Virus record (IMG/VR): IMGVR_UViG_3300046472_000153
Span: 1-47,449 of that record
Source: a virus
DNA length: 47,449 nt
Strand: one strand, 5' to 3'
Shown piece by piece: positions 6,846-12,501 of this stretch. Position 1 is the stretch's first letter. Every line of letters begins with the position of its first letter. The notes below the pieces were generated by a model. That model saw nothing but the letters and a program-made list of their open reading frames with translations. It ran no database searches and was not told where the DNA came from. Position numbers and translations under genes: made by a program.

Positions 6846-6982
6846 TATTCAGTTACAATTTCGTTAACAGTGAACCAACGAATAACACCGTCGTCGCGTG
6901 CTTCGGCAAGCCGGTTGAAAACCTCGATAAATGCCGTCTCGTAGTTCTCTGCTTCAACTGTCACCTGAAATGTGTATGTCAT
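6845..6982 (-). CDS. Small early protein (45 aa)
   Basis: MTYTFQVTVEAENYETAFIE, then a helix and RWFTVNEIVTE. Looks like a small alpha/beta (ferredoxin-like half) protein. ATG 6982 has a strong SD (GGAGGAAGAA) and overlaps the stop of the upstream peptide (ATGA). Unknown family. Confidence 0.6.
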   Translation of the reverse strand: MTYTFQVTVEAENYETAFIEVFNRLAEARDDGVIRWFTVNEIVTE

Positions 6983-7077
6983 TTCTTCCTCCGATTTCTG
7001 TAAAAGAAAACCCAAACCCAAAGCGGCATTGAGCCAAAATAGCCAACTACAAACCAAAACCAAAAACTTTGTGTCAT
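6979..7077 (-). CDS. Aromatic-rich membrane peptide (32 aa)
   Basis: Reads MTQSFWFWFVVGYFGSMPLW, continuing VWVFFYRNRRKK. It is one membrane segment unusually rich in Trp and Phe, with a basic cytoplasmic-type tail. Flanked on both sides by ATGA overlaps and preceded by SD GGAGGAAGAA, so its reading frame is well supported despite the size. A single-pass inner-membrane peptide is inferred; the role is unknown. Confidence 0.6.
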   Translation of the reverse strand: MTQSFWFWFVVGYFGSMPLWVWVFFYRNRRKK

Positions 7078-7295
7078 TTCTTCCTCCTCTTCTCGATTCG
7101 TTCACTGTTAATCCGCTGTTTGACGGCGAGGCTATATGCCGCACCAATGGCGACAATCTCTTCTCGCCTTGTCTTCTCTGGACGCAATCCAATCGTATCG
7201 TTGGGATACAGCGTCACGACTAAGCGCTTTAGCTTTCCGGAGTCGCGTACCAGCGCTTCGCTCATTCGCGTTACCGGACTAATGAGCTTCGTCAT
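7074..7295 (-). CDS. Small basic conserved phage protein (73 aa)
   Basis: MTKLISPVTRMSEALVRDSG, then LKRLVVTLYPNDTIGLRPEK, TRREEIVAIGAAYSLAVKQR and a basic end. The VVTLYPNDTIGLRPEKTRR part is a short beta hairpin seen in small uncharacterised phage proteins. Overlaps the end of the glycosylase-like gene by 17 bp and the start of the next peptide by 4 bp. No function known. Confidence 0.6.
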   Translation of the reverse strand: MTKLISPVTRMSEALVRDSGKLKRLVVTLYPNDTIGLRPEKTRREEIVAIGAAYSLAVKQRINSERIEKRRKK

Positions 7296-7914
7296 TATCC
7301 GCCCCCAGCTCTGCAATGATCCTCTTCCATGTCACCCATGTAATAGCCTGAAGCTGATGCGGCAAGAGCCCCAAGCGCTTCGCGATGATGCCATAGTGCC
7401 ATGCCAGATGCCGATATTCGGCTAACCCGACGGCGCTAATCACCTCGCGGTCTTCGCGACGGTCATAGGCCAAGCACTTCGCGTGCCTGTCTACTGTGAT
7501 CTCTTCTGAACCATCCGGATTCAGGATGCAGCTGTAAAACGCGCGTGTCTTTGGTCCTGTCAATGGCAGGACATCAAGCGGATTTGCACCCTGCAAAATC
7601 TGCCATGCTTTGTTCACGTTCTTCCATCCATACACGCCGACATTGGGTTGTGGTTTGTTCTCGACGAAAGAGCGTACAAGCTCGTCTGCCTGTATCAGGT
7701 TCAACCCCCACGCGAGCCCGGGAGATATCGCTGCTATGACACCTGCCACTTCCCACACTGGCACACTGTAGCGCTCAGCGATTGCAAACGCGTCTCTGTG
7801 CGCGGTCGCGTACCAGTAGATACCTTGCTCGCGCTCGGCATCAGTCGCCTGATTGTAGACCTTCAGGATGTTCGTCTCAAACTTGCGAGACCACGGTCGT
7901 TTACGAATTGCCAT
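7279..7914 (-). CDS. HhH-GPD DNA-glycosylase-like phage protein (211 aa)
   Basis: Residues 60-75 (IAAISPGLAWGLNLIQ) and 92-110 (VGVYGWKNVNKAWQIL) are followed by LPLTGPKTRAFY (116-127) and EITVDRHAKCLAY (138-150). The last two correspond in order and spacing to the helix-hairpin-helix LPGxGxKTA and the catalytic-Asp segment xVDTHxxR of Nth/MutY/AlkA enzymes, with Asp142 as the candidate catalytic residue. Phage proteins with this layout are usually annotated only as unknown. Base-excision or modified-base removal on DNA is therefore an inference. Overlaps the upstream gene by 14 bp. Confidence 0.6.
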   Translation of the reverse strand: MAIRKRPWSRKFETNILKVYNQATDAEREQGIYWYATAHRDAFAIAERYSVPVWEVAGVIAAISPGLAWGLNLIQADELVRSFVENKPQPNVGVYGWKNVNKAWQILQGANPLDVLPLTGPKTRAFYSCILNPDGSEEITVDRHAKCLAYDRREDREVISAVGLAEYRHLAWHYGIIAKRLGLLPHQLQAITWVTWKRIIAELGADNDEAH

Positions 7915-8098
7915 ACATCTTCCGTTCTGCTGGGGTTGTAATGAGCCCAGCCTTAATCATCGCCATTGCCGTACGCCCGTATGAGCCTTGTAGCTGCCAT
8001 ACAGAACCATCGTTTACCATTTCCTGAAACATTTCGATGTCCTGTTCTTCAGTCGTTGAGCCGTTTTCGTAATCAATAATCTTGTCAATGTTTACCAT
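7901..8098 (-). CDS. Small conserved early phage protein (65 aa)
   Basis: Contains IIDYENG, EEQDIEMFQEMVNDGSVWQL, QGSYGRTAMAMIKAGLI, a pattern I recognise from many short phage proteins whose role is unknown: an acidic first helix followed by a conserved WQLQGSYGR tract. Start ATG 8098 carries the shared start-associated sequence (8107-8123). Confidence 0.75.
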   Translation of the reverse strand: MVNIDKIIDYENGSTTEEQDIEMFQEMVNDGSVWQLQGSYGRTAMAMIKAGLITTPAERKMYGNS

Positions 8099-8106
8099 TG
8101 TCTTAG

Positions 8107-8123
8107 CCTCCTGAGTGTTAGAC
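8107..8123 (-). promoter_or_regulatory. Start-associated sequence, copy 2
   Basis: Minus-strand GTCTAACACTCAGGAGG, identical to copy 1, before the 65-aa gene. Confidence 0.65.
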
Positions 8124-8143
8124 GTTGTGTTTTGAAAAACGTT

Positions 8144-8190
8144 TCAAAGCGCGTGGCAGGAATCGAACCTGCCACACCAGTTACGCGCTA
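8144..8190. repeat. 47-bp exact direct repeat, copy 1
   Basis: Identical to 8386-8432. It spans the minihelix, the stop codon of the gene before it, and TCAAA beyond the 3' end. Confidence 0.9.
8149..8188 (-). ncRNA. tRNA-like minihelix 1 (acceptor plus T arm only)
   Basis: Minus strand: GCGCGT (8188-8183) pairs with ACGCGC (8154-8149), and GGCAGG-TTCGATT-CCTGCC forms a perfect T arm with a canonical 7-nt T loop. The 3' side is 12 continuous paired bases, the length of a tRNA acceptor/T stack. On the 5' side only 9 nt (AACTGGTGT) replace the D and anticodon arms. G1 of the helix is the last base of the TAG stop of the 58-aa gene. No CCA is encoded. Confidence 0.65.
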
Positions 8191-8364
8191 GATGCCGATA
8201 AAGGCATCATGGATCGGCTTTACAGCCTCGACGATAAGCCTGAAATCATCGGCATTGACTGTCTCAATGTCAATGTCTTCTGGCTTTGCTTTCATGAAGG
8301 CATCCGTCGCGCGATCTGAGTATCCTGTCTCAGTCAAAATCCTTCGTGCTTCGTTTTCTGTCAT
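8188..8364 (-). CDS. Small acidic early protein (58 aa)
   Basis: Reads MTENEARRILTETGYSDRAT, then DAFMKAKPEDIDIETVNADD and FRLIVEAVKPIHDAFIGI. It is helical and acidic. ATG 8364 has SD GGGAG; the TAG stop is the beginning of minihelix 1. Family unknown. Confidence 0.65.
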   Translation of the reverse strand: MTENEARRILTETGYSDRATDAFMKAKPEDIDIETVNADDFRLIVEAVKPIHDAFIGI

Positions 8365-8385
8365 AGGTCTTCTCCCTTCGTTCGA

Positions 8386-8432
8386 TCAAAGCGCGTGGCA
8401 GGAATCGAACCTGCCACACCAGTTACGCGCTA
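8386..8432. repeat. 47-bp exact direct repeat, copy 2
   Basis: Pairs with 8144-8190. The two copies flank the 58-aa gene, so recombination between them would delete exactly one gene cassette. Confidence 0.9.
8391..8430 (-). ncRNA. tRNA-like minihelix 2
   Basis: Same 40-nt sequence as minihelix 1: 6-bp acceptor, 9-nt linker, 6-bp T stem with TTCGATT loop. G1 is again the third base of the TAG stop of the gene before it (107 aa). Confidence 0.65.
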
Positions 8433-8753
8433 TCCTCCAAAACCTTCGTAATTTTCTTGGGGCATTGCTTGGACGATAACCATATCGCCTACTATGCCTA
8501 CTTGTGGACCATACTTAGCCTGATACAAGGCAGTGGCGCGACGATTGACCTGCAAGCCAAGGCCGATATCGTCTTCGTTAGCATATGCCGTGGTAACGCG
8601 CGCGCCATTGAATTTAGAGCCATCCAATTGGACGTGTTCAATATAGCCTCCGACCTTGCGCTGTAGAACCTTGTAATCTGGTTCTTCGAATGTCACGGTA
8701 TCAGGCGAGCCATCCGCATGAATGACAGTCAGCTTACGAAACTTTTTGTTCAT
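8430..8753 (-). CDS. Unknown early protein (107 aa)
   Basis: Starts MNKKFRKLTVIHADGSPDTV, beta-rich, with YKVLQRKVGGYIEHVQLDGS, then ATTAYANEDDIGLGLQVNRRA. This resembles small phage proteins of the DUF3846 type (a KVGGYIE and NEDG/D-x-x-x-L-x-x-N-x-x-A layout), in which the GGYIE and N-E-D parts recur. DUF3846 is my best match; its function is unknown. Start overlaps the 31-aa gene (ATGA); the stop opens minihelix 2. Confidence 0.65.
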   Translation of the reverse strand: MNKKFRKLTVIHADGSPDTVTFEEPDYKVLQRKVGGYIEHVQLDGSKFNGARVTTAYANEDDIGLGLQVNRRATALYQAKYGPQVGIVGDMVIVQAMPQENYEGFGG

Positions 8754-8845
8754 TTTGCGCCTCTCTTTTTTCCAAACCTTTTGTTGTGCAATCGGATAAG
8801 TTGCATTGCCAGCCTTTCGCCGTCTGTTAGTAATTGCTTTGCCAT
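8750..8845 (-). CDS. Tiny basic peptide (31 aa)
   Basis: Reads MAKQLLTDGERLAMQLIRLH and ends NKRFGKKRGAK. ATG 8845 follows the shared start-associated element (8854-8870) and the stop overlaps the next start (ATGA). Basic C terminus; nucleic-acid contact is possible but unproven. Confidence 0.6.
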   Translation of the reverse strand: MAKQLLTDGERLAMQLIRLHNKRFGKKRGAK

Positions 8846-8853
8846 TGTCTTAG

Positions 8854-8870
8854 CCTCCCTAGTGTTAGAC
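8854..8870 (-). promoter_or_regulatory. Start-associated sequence, copy 3
   Basis: Minus-strand GTCTAACACTAGGGAGG before the 31-aa gene; differs from copies 1 and 2 only next to the SD. Confidence 0.6.
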
Positions 8871-8908
8871 GTTGGGAGGCGCCATCCGTTAGCATGGCGC
8901 CTCGTGGA

Positions 8909-9283
8909 TTAGACTGCTATCGTCTCGCGCTTGGCGACGTCGTATATAGCCAATTGCTTATTGGTTCGAGCAATCTGTAACGCTGTACCGCGGTCCGCAA
9001 CGTTGATAGACAGGTCGACATATGTAAACCCGTCATCGACGTTGTACCACGTGCCGATGTGCAGGTTACTCACATTGAGACGCTGCGCATTAGGAACGTT
9101 CTCACGCATATACCGGATGATTTGCAAGTCACCAATAACGCGTTCTGGAATCTTTTGCTCATACCCTGCAAGAGATACCATGTAACCAGATATTGGCGCT
9201 GTCCCATCGACAAGAGAATAGCTTGCTCCGCCATTCCTGTAATGGTCTAACCAAACGCTGTATACAATCTGTTCAAATCTCAT
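8909..9283 (-). CDS. Unknown early protein (124 aa)
   Basis: Beta-rich: MRFEQIVYSVWLDHYRNGGA, SYSLVDGTAPISGYMVSLAG, IGTWYNVDDGFTYVDLSINV, then DRGTALQIARTNKQLAIYD. The last part looks like a small domain that ends on an AIYD strand. Similar unnamed proteins occur in actinophages and plasmids, to my memory, with no known role. ATG 9283 has SD GAGGAGG. Confidence 0.6.
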   Translation of the reverse strand: MRFEQIVYSVWLDHYRNGGASYSLVDGTAPISGYMVSLAGYEQKIPERVIGDLQIIRYMRENVPNAQRLNVSNLHIGTWYNVDDGFTYVDLSINVADRGTALQIARTNKQLAIYDVAKRETIAV

Positions 9284-9306
9284 ACTAGCCTCCTCATTCG
9301 ATCATT

Positions 9307-9350
9307 GCCTAAGCGCGGACTCGAACCGCGCTTTGTGCTACCAGCTAGGC
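9307..9350 (-). ncRNA. tRNA-like minihelix 3 (different sequence)
   Basis: Minus strand: GCCTA (9350-9346) pairs with TAGGC (9311-9307); AGCGCGG-TTCGAGT-CCGCGCT forms a 7-bp T-type arm with a canonical loop. The 5+7 pairs again give a 12-base 3' stack. Twelve nt (GCTGGTAGCACA) remain between the helices; CTGGTAGCA resembles a D-loop remnant. The TAG stop of the 38-aa gene lies inside the first strand. Independent sequence, same architecture as 1 and 2. Confidence 0.6.
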
Positions 9351-9461
9351 TATTTTGGAAATGATTCTCAGCGCGATTTGCCGAGCCCTACGATTCTCGG
9401 ACAAGTCTGCTACTTCCTGCAAGCTGATAATCAGTCTGTCTCTCAATTCAGTGTTTCGCAT
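9345..9461 (-). CDS. Small helical peptide (38 aa)
   Basis: Reads MRNTELRDRLIISLQEVADL and continues SENRRARQIALRIISKIA, basic and helical. ATG 9461 follows the start-associated sequence (9466-9482). The stop lies within minihelix 3. Family unknown. Confidence 0.6.
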   Translation of the reverse strand: MRNTELRDRLIISLQEVADLSENRRARQIALRIISKIA

Positions 9462-9465
9462 GTGG

Positions 9466-9482
9466 CCTCCTCAGTGTTAGAC
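9466..9482 (-). promoter_or_regulatory. Start-associated sequence, copy 4
   Basis: Minus-strand GTCTAACACTGAGGAGG before the 38-aa gene; one base differs from copies 1 and 2. Confidence 0.65.
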
Positions 9483-9520
9483 GTGACACCTACCAATCGG
9501 TTAGCAGGTGTCACACGTTG

Positions 9521-9775
9521 CTATTCAGGGCGACGTTCGACAATTGCCGTGATGTACTCGGCATACCATGTAGGCCAATCAGCATCAGGATGCCCTATGC
9601 GCGTCTCGTAGGCGTGATGGGCATCCGCAGCTTGGCGTAAACGCTGCGCGAGCAAAGCGACGTTTTTGTGATGCGACCTTGCTTCGATTTCCGCAACTAA
9701 CATCTGTTTTGGATAGGCGCGGATATCGTCTATGTGCAGTGTACCGTTTTCGATTTTTTCTTGTAAATAAATCAT
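9521..9775 (-). CDS. Small early protein (84 aa)
   Basis: MIYLQEKIENGTLHIDDIRA, then a basic helical middle (EARSHHKNVALLAQRLRQA) and WPTWYAEYITAIVERRPE. ATG 9775 has SD GAGGAG, which lies just beyond the GC-rich hairpin 9796-9817. Not recognised. Confidence 0.6.
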   Translation of the reverse strand: MIYLQEKIENGTLHIDDIRAYPKQMLVAEIEARSHHKNVALLAQRLRQAADAHHAYETRIGHPDADWPTWYAEYITAIVERRPE

Positions 9776-9795
9776 GGTAAAAACTCCTCAAAATG

Positions 9796-9817
9796 CCCGG
9801 GGGATTGCTCCCCCGGG
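9796..9817 (-). terminator. GC-rich hairpin between the first two leftward genes
   Basis: CCCGGGGG (9796-9803) pairs with CCCCCGGG (9810-9817) with a 6-nt loop. On the minus strand it is followed by CATTTTG, a poor U tract, so it may attenuate, or stabilise the upstream mRNA, rather than fully terminate. Confidence 0.45.
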
Positions 9818-9825
9818 GAAAAAGG

Positions 9826-9999
9826 TTAGATGTTGCCGAGCCCGTCAAAGGTACGGCGTGTGTAGTATTCGTGCAATGCTTGGCGCACGATACCATCGGG
9901 CGTAGTGTCATGTTGAGACTTGAGTTTGAGAATGGCGCTGATAAATTCAGCGCGGTCTGTGGGATTGTCTAAGGACTTGCGGGACGTTACCTCGTTCAT
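9826..9999 (-). CDS. First leftward early gene (57 aa)
   Basis: MNEVTSRKSLDNPTDRAEFI, then SAILKLKSQHDTTPDGIVRQ and a short tail ending DGLGNI. Promoter-proximal in the leftward arm and followed by a stable hairpin, so probably strongly and early expressed. Mixed charge and helical; a small regulator or host-takeover peptide is possible. ATG 9999 has SD GAGG. Confidence 0.6.
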   Translation of the reverse strand: MNEVTSRKSLDNPTDRAEFISAILKLKSQHDTTPDGIVRQALHEYYTRRTFDGLGNI

Positions 10000-10012
10000 G
10001 TGGCCTCACAAT

Positions 10013-10149
10013 GTTGTTGTGCGGTTATGTCCGCACGGCAGAAACAATCGACTAGTGAAATCTACTAAATGGATAACCGATAGTCCATACGTAGAACTAC
10101 GTAATTTTCGGTACGTATAACTACGTAGTTAACCGCATGCTGCAACAAC
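10013..10149. promoter_or_regulatory. Dyad enclosing two paired TACGTA sites (operator or iteron cluster)
   Basis: GTTGTTG and CGGTTA (10013-10027) are mirrored by TAACCG (10130-10135) and CAACAAC (10143-10149). Inside, TACGTA starts at 10088, 10098, 10112 and 10122: two copies of TACGTA-NAAC-TACGTA separated by 8 bp. The regular 10/14/10 spacing and symmetry suggest binding of a dimeric regulator or initiator. Confidence 0.6.
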
Positions 10150-10237
10150 ATAATAGAGCATAACTACATAACGAAATGGAATGCAGTTAGAATGTCGTGC
10201 ATTCATGCAGTTAGCGACATAATGCTGAAACATGCAT

Positions 10238-10263
10238 GCTTACCCTTCCCTAGAAGGGTAAGC
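10238..10263. promoter_or_regulatory. 11-bp perfect hairpin
   Basis: GCTTACCCTTC (10238-10248), loop CCTA, GAAGGGTAAGC (10253-10263). No T tract follows on either strand, so an operator, cruciform or origin hairpin is more likely than a terminator. Confidence 0.55.
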
Positions 10264-10564
10264 AGTAGCATGTTTGGTCCAGCATGCCTCGGATGTTGTT
10301 CGAGACTGGCAAAAATCGATTTTCTATTGTTTTCAACGACTTAGCGATATGGCCTTATTTTGGCCATAGACGGGCCATCGCGCGCTCGATTTCCGGAACT
10401 GGGCTCTATACCTGCCTTGCATGTCGAAGGCATGCTCTTGCCGAAAGGCCACTGAAATGCGTTGGGTAGAAAATGAATAATATTCACCTATTATCAATAG
10501 GTTACGGACACCTATGCATAAAGATGCATTGGATTTTGGTATTCGAATTGCTCAGGGGCTTGAT

Positions 10565-10600
10565 GTTATAAAACTAACACCTTGATGTTACTTTTATAAC
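10565..10600. promoter_or_regulatory. AT-rich dyad with internal direct repeat
   Basis: GTTATAAAA (10565-10573) and TTTTATAAC (10592-10600) flank a direct repeat of CTTGATGTTA. AT-rich and symmetric; could be an unwinding element or operator. Confidence 0.4.
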
Positions 10601-10938
10601 ATGCGGGATTTAGGCGTCTCGGATGTCGACATTCCAGTATCCCAATCCCCCTATCGAGCCCCGCAATTCGCAATGTACGACGACTATCGTACTTCCCGAG
10701 GTGCTATTCGCGATTTGCGATGCTCGACTCTGCGATGCGAAGTACTTTGTCCTAGCAAGTTGCTGATTCGCTTAGACTTAGGCCCGGTAGGCCCTTTGGG
10801 GGGCGGGTGGCTTCGATATCGATATTCCTACACCCAAATCCCAATAAAATTACTTGCATGCTATTCCCATGTACATGTCGCTACTCGCACGTAGTTATGT
10901 GGAGGAAAAGTTCAGCATTCTCCGCAAGTTGCAAGTTG

Positions 10939-10947
10939 TGGTAGGCT
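10939..10947 (+). promoter_or_regulatory. Extended -10 (TGGTAGGCT) before the first late gene
   Basis: TAGGCT ends exactly 6 nt before ATG 10954, with TGG in front; no SD. Predicts a leaderless mRNA. Confidence 0.45.
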
Positions 10948-10953
10948 GAATCT

Positions 10954-11352
10954 ATGAGCGATACAACCGATCTCCTCGGCTTCACGCCAGAAGGCAGCGG
11001 AGAGCTCGATCTGGCAAAATCCGACAATCCCGATCCGCCATACATCCGCGGCGATCGTTTCAGCGTTGACCAATGGCGCGACAAGAAAAAGATGATTACC
11101 TGGATGAACCAGATGCGCAAGGCGCCGATCGATGGAATCGACGACACAATCGTTAACGAATCCTATTCGGCTGCAGTCTGGTTATTCCGGCAGGCGGCGA
11201 TCGATGGGGACCTGAAGGCGACTACCGCTTTGAAGATGTGGCTCGAATGGGCGAAGCCGATTACGAATCGTAAGAAACCGCCGCGGGAGATTCCTCAGAG
11301 CCCAGGGTCGGTTGCATTCCTTCCGCGCGAGGTAACTCCGGACGAAGAGTGA
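10954..11352 (+). CDS. Terminase small subunit candidate (132 aa)
   Basis: First gene of the rightward arm. The C-terminal half, IVNESYSAAVWLFRQAAIDG and DLKATTALKMWLEWAK, resembles the helical region of phage small terminases, where A-x-x-G-x-x-x-A-x-x-x-W-L-E recurs. The N-terminal part has a short RFSVDQWRDKKKMITWM segment that could bind DNA. About 4 kb of other genes separate it from the large subunit, which is unusual. Would recognise the packaging site and recruit the ATPase. The assignment rests on pattern and position only. Confidence 0.45.
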   Translation: MSDTTDLLGFTPEGSGELDLAKSDNPDPPYIRGDRFSVDQWRDKKKMITWMNQMRKAPIDGIDDTIVNESYSAAVWLFRQAAIDGDLKATTALKMWLEWAKPITNRKKPPREIPQSPGSVAFLPREVTPDEE

Positions 11353-11358
11353 TAGGAT
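11350..11358 (+). promoter_or_regulatory. Extended -10 (TGATAGGAT)
   Basis: TGA-TAGGAT just after the previous stop; gives a leader of about 15 nt that includes SD CAGGAG for the Ig-like gene. Confidence 0.45.
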
Positions 11359-11377
11359 AGGAACCAGGAGACAACAC

Positions 11378-11815
11378 ATGTTGAAAAAATTTTTTGCAAT
11401 GCTCAGTTTAGTTCTGCTCTTAAGCGTACCTATTCCCGCACAGACAGTGAGCGGTACTGTTACATTTACAGCAACCGCAATCGATCCTGTACCGGTTGGT
11501 GGCGGAACATCGTGCGGCGTTCAGTCTGTTCAGTTCTTCAATGGCACTACTGCAATGGGACCAGCAATCACGACACCCACTTCGGGAAATGACTACGTGT
11601 TCAGTTTGAATACCCGGACGATGGCGAACGGCAGCTATACGATTACCGCGAAGGCAACTGACAAGGCCGGAGTCGGTACCTCCCAGGCAACGCTCTGTGA
11701 TGGGTCGAAACCGAATGTCGGAACATCATCGCCAATTACCTTAGTCGTGAATAACGCAGCGCCAGATACGACTGCACCGACTGTAACAATCATCGTGATC
11801 GTGACGGTTCCTTAA
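11378..11815 (+). CDS. Secreted single Ig-like (Big_7-type) domain protein (145 aa)
   Basis: Signal peptide MLKKFFAMLSLVLLLSVPIP with a cleavage-like AQT. It is followed by one bacterial Ig-like domain of the Big_7 kind: VSGTVTFTATAIDPVPVGGG, VQSVQFFNGTTAMG, NTRTMANGSYTITAKATDKA, PITLVVNN. The start of a second repeat follows (DTTAPTVTI), but it breaks off after a few residues (VIVTVP). In bacteria these domains occur in tandem on surface proteins, so this looks like a captured fragment of a host gene. Could decorate virions or the host surface; the signal peptide favours export. Confidence 0.75.
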   Translation: MLKKFFAMLSLVLLLSVPIPAQTVSGTVTFTATAIDPVPVGGGTSCGVQSVQFFNGTTAMGPAITTPTSGNDYVFSLNTRTMANGSYTITAKATDKAGVGTSQATLCDGSKPNVGTSSPITLVVNNAAPDTTAPTVTIIVIVTVP

Positions 11816-11816
11816 T

Positions 11817-12497
11817 ATGGCAGTTGGATATACAAGTGACGTAGATAAACAGGATGTCGCTAGCGGCAACGATGTATTTACGTCATTTGCTGTATCTGGA
11901 ACTAATCCTGCAATCATTATTGCAGCCGCGATGCGTGCAGACACCGGATCCCTTTCGGTTGCATCCATTGTTTTGAGTGCCGGTTTAAGTGGCGGAACTC
12001 CGGTTCTTACAAAGACTCAGACGAATGGAACCACAAGAGCAGAGATTTGGTCGATCCCCGCCCCTTCCGGAACTGGAACAATTACCGTAACATATACTGG
12101 CTCTGGAGAACATCAGTGTTGCGCCGTTCTGATGAACAACTGTGACCAGACAACGCCATGTCCATCAGCCGATGCAGCCGCAACAACTGGTTCGACAAGT
12201 CCGCTATCTATTACCCCGGCAAACTTGACGGCAAATGATGCAGTTGTTTATATGGCATGCCAGTCTGTTAGCGGAGATTCTCCACACGTAGGAACTAACG
12301 AAATCTTTTTTGGAAATTCTACGAACGTTAACGCTTCAGTTGGTTATCGTCTCGGAACGGGATCTGTTTCTGCAACATGGAGCTTAACTTACACAACAGA
12401 AGTTTTGGTTGGGGTGAGAGTTCAGGCGCCTACTGGCGGAGGTGGAAGTGTTCTTGGATCCTATTACTACGAGAAGGTCGCGGGAATGCTAAGATAG
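11817..12497 (+). CDS. Beta-sandwich structural protein candidate (226 aa)
   Basis: Thr/Ser/Gly/Val-rich throughout with alternating strands (TNPAIIIAAAMRADTGSLSV, GTGTITVTYTGSGEHQCCAV) and a distinct C terminus YYYEKVAGMLR after a glycine linker (TGGGGSVLG). Phage-associated proteins of this composition are usually virion surface or tail appendage components. Starts 1 nt after the Ig-gene stop. Family not certain. Confidence 0.55.
   Translation: MAVGYTSDVDKQDVASGNDVFTSFAVSGTNPAIIIAAAMRADTGSLSVASIVLSAGLSGGTPVLTKTQTNGTTRAEIWSIPAPSGTGTITVTYTGSGEHQCCAVLMNNCDQTTPCPSADAAATTGSTSPLSITPANLTANDAVVYMACQSVSGDSPHVGTNEIFFGNSTNVNASVGYRLGTGSVSATWSLTYTTEVLVGVRVQAPTGGGGSVLGSYYYEKVAGMLR
12487..12495 (+). promoter_or_regulatory. 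Extended -10 (TGCTAAGAT), leaderless spacing
   Basis: TAAGAT lies exactly 6 nt before ATG 12502; no SD is present. Confidence 0.45.
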
Positions 12498-12501
12498 AAC
12501 C

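Larger units (their letters stand above)
10000..10953. other. Divergent control region and candidate replication origin
   Basis: About 950 bp with no supported gene between the leftward and rightward arms. It is dense in dyads: a long interrupted inverted repeat enclosing four TACGTA sites, an 11-bp hairpin (10238-10263), nested repeats of ATGCAGTTAG with ATGTCG/CGACAT arms (about 10170-10230), CCTATT-ATC-AATAGG near 10490, GTTATAAAA/TTTTATAAC (10565-10600), and GTACGA/TCGTAC near 10675. The best place for early and late promoters and an origin; no single motif proves origin function. Confidence 0.6.

Noticed and set aside
10284-10469. 61-codon open frame in the control region
   Set aside because: No SD or -10 near the start, and it lies among hairpins; composition does not look coding.
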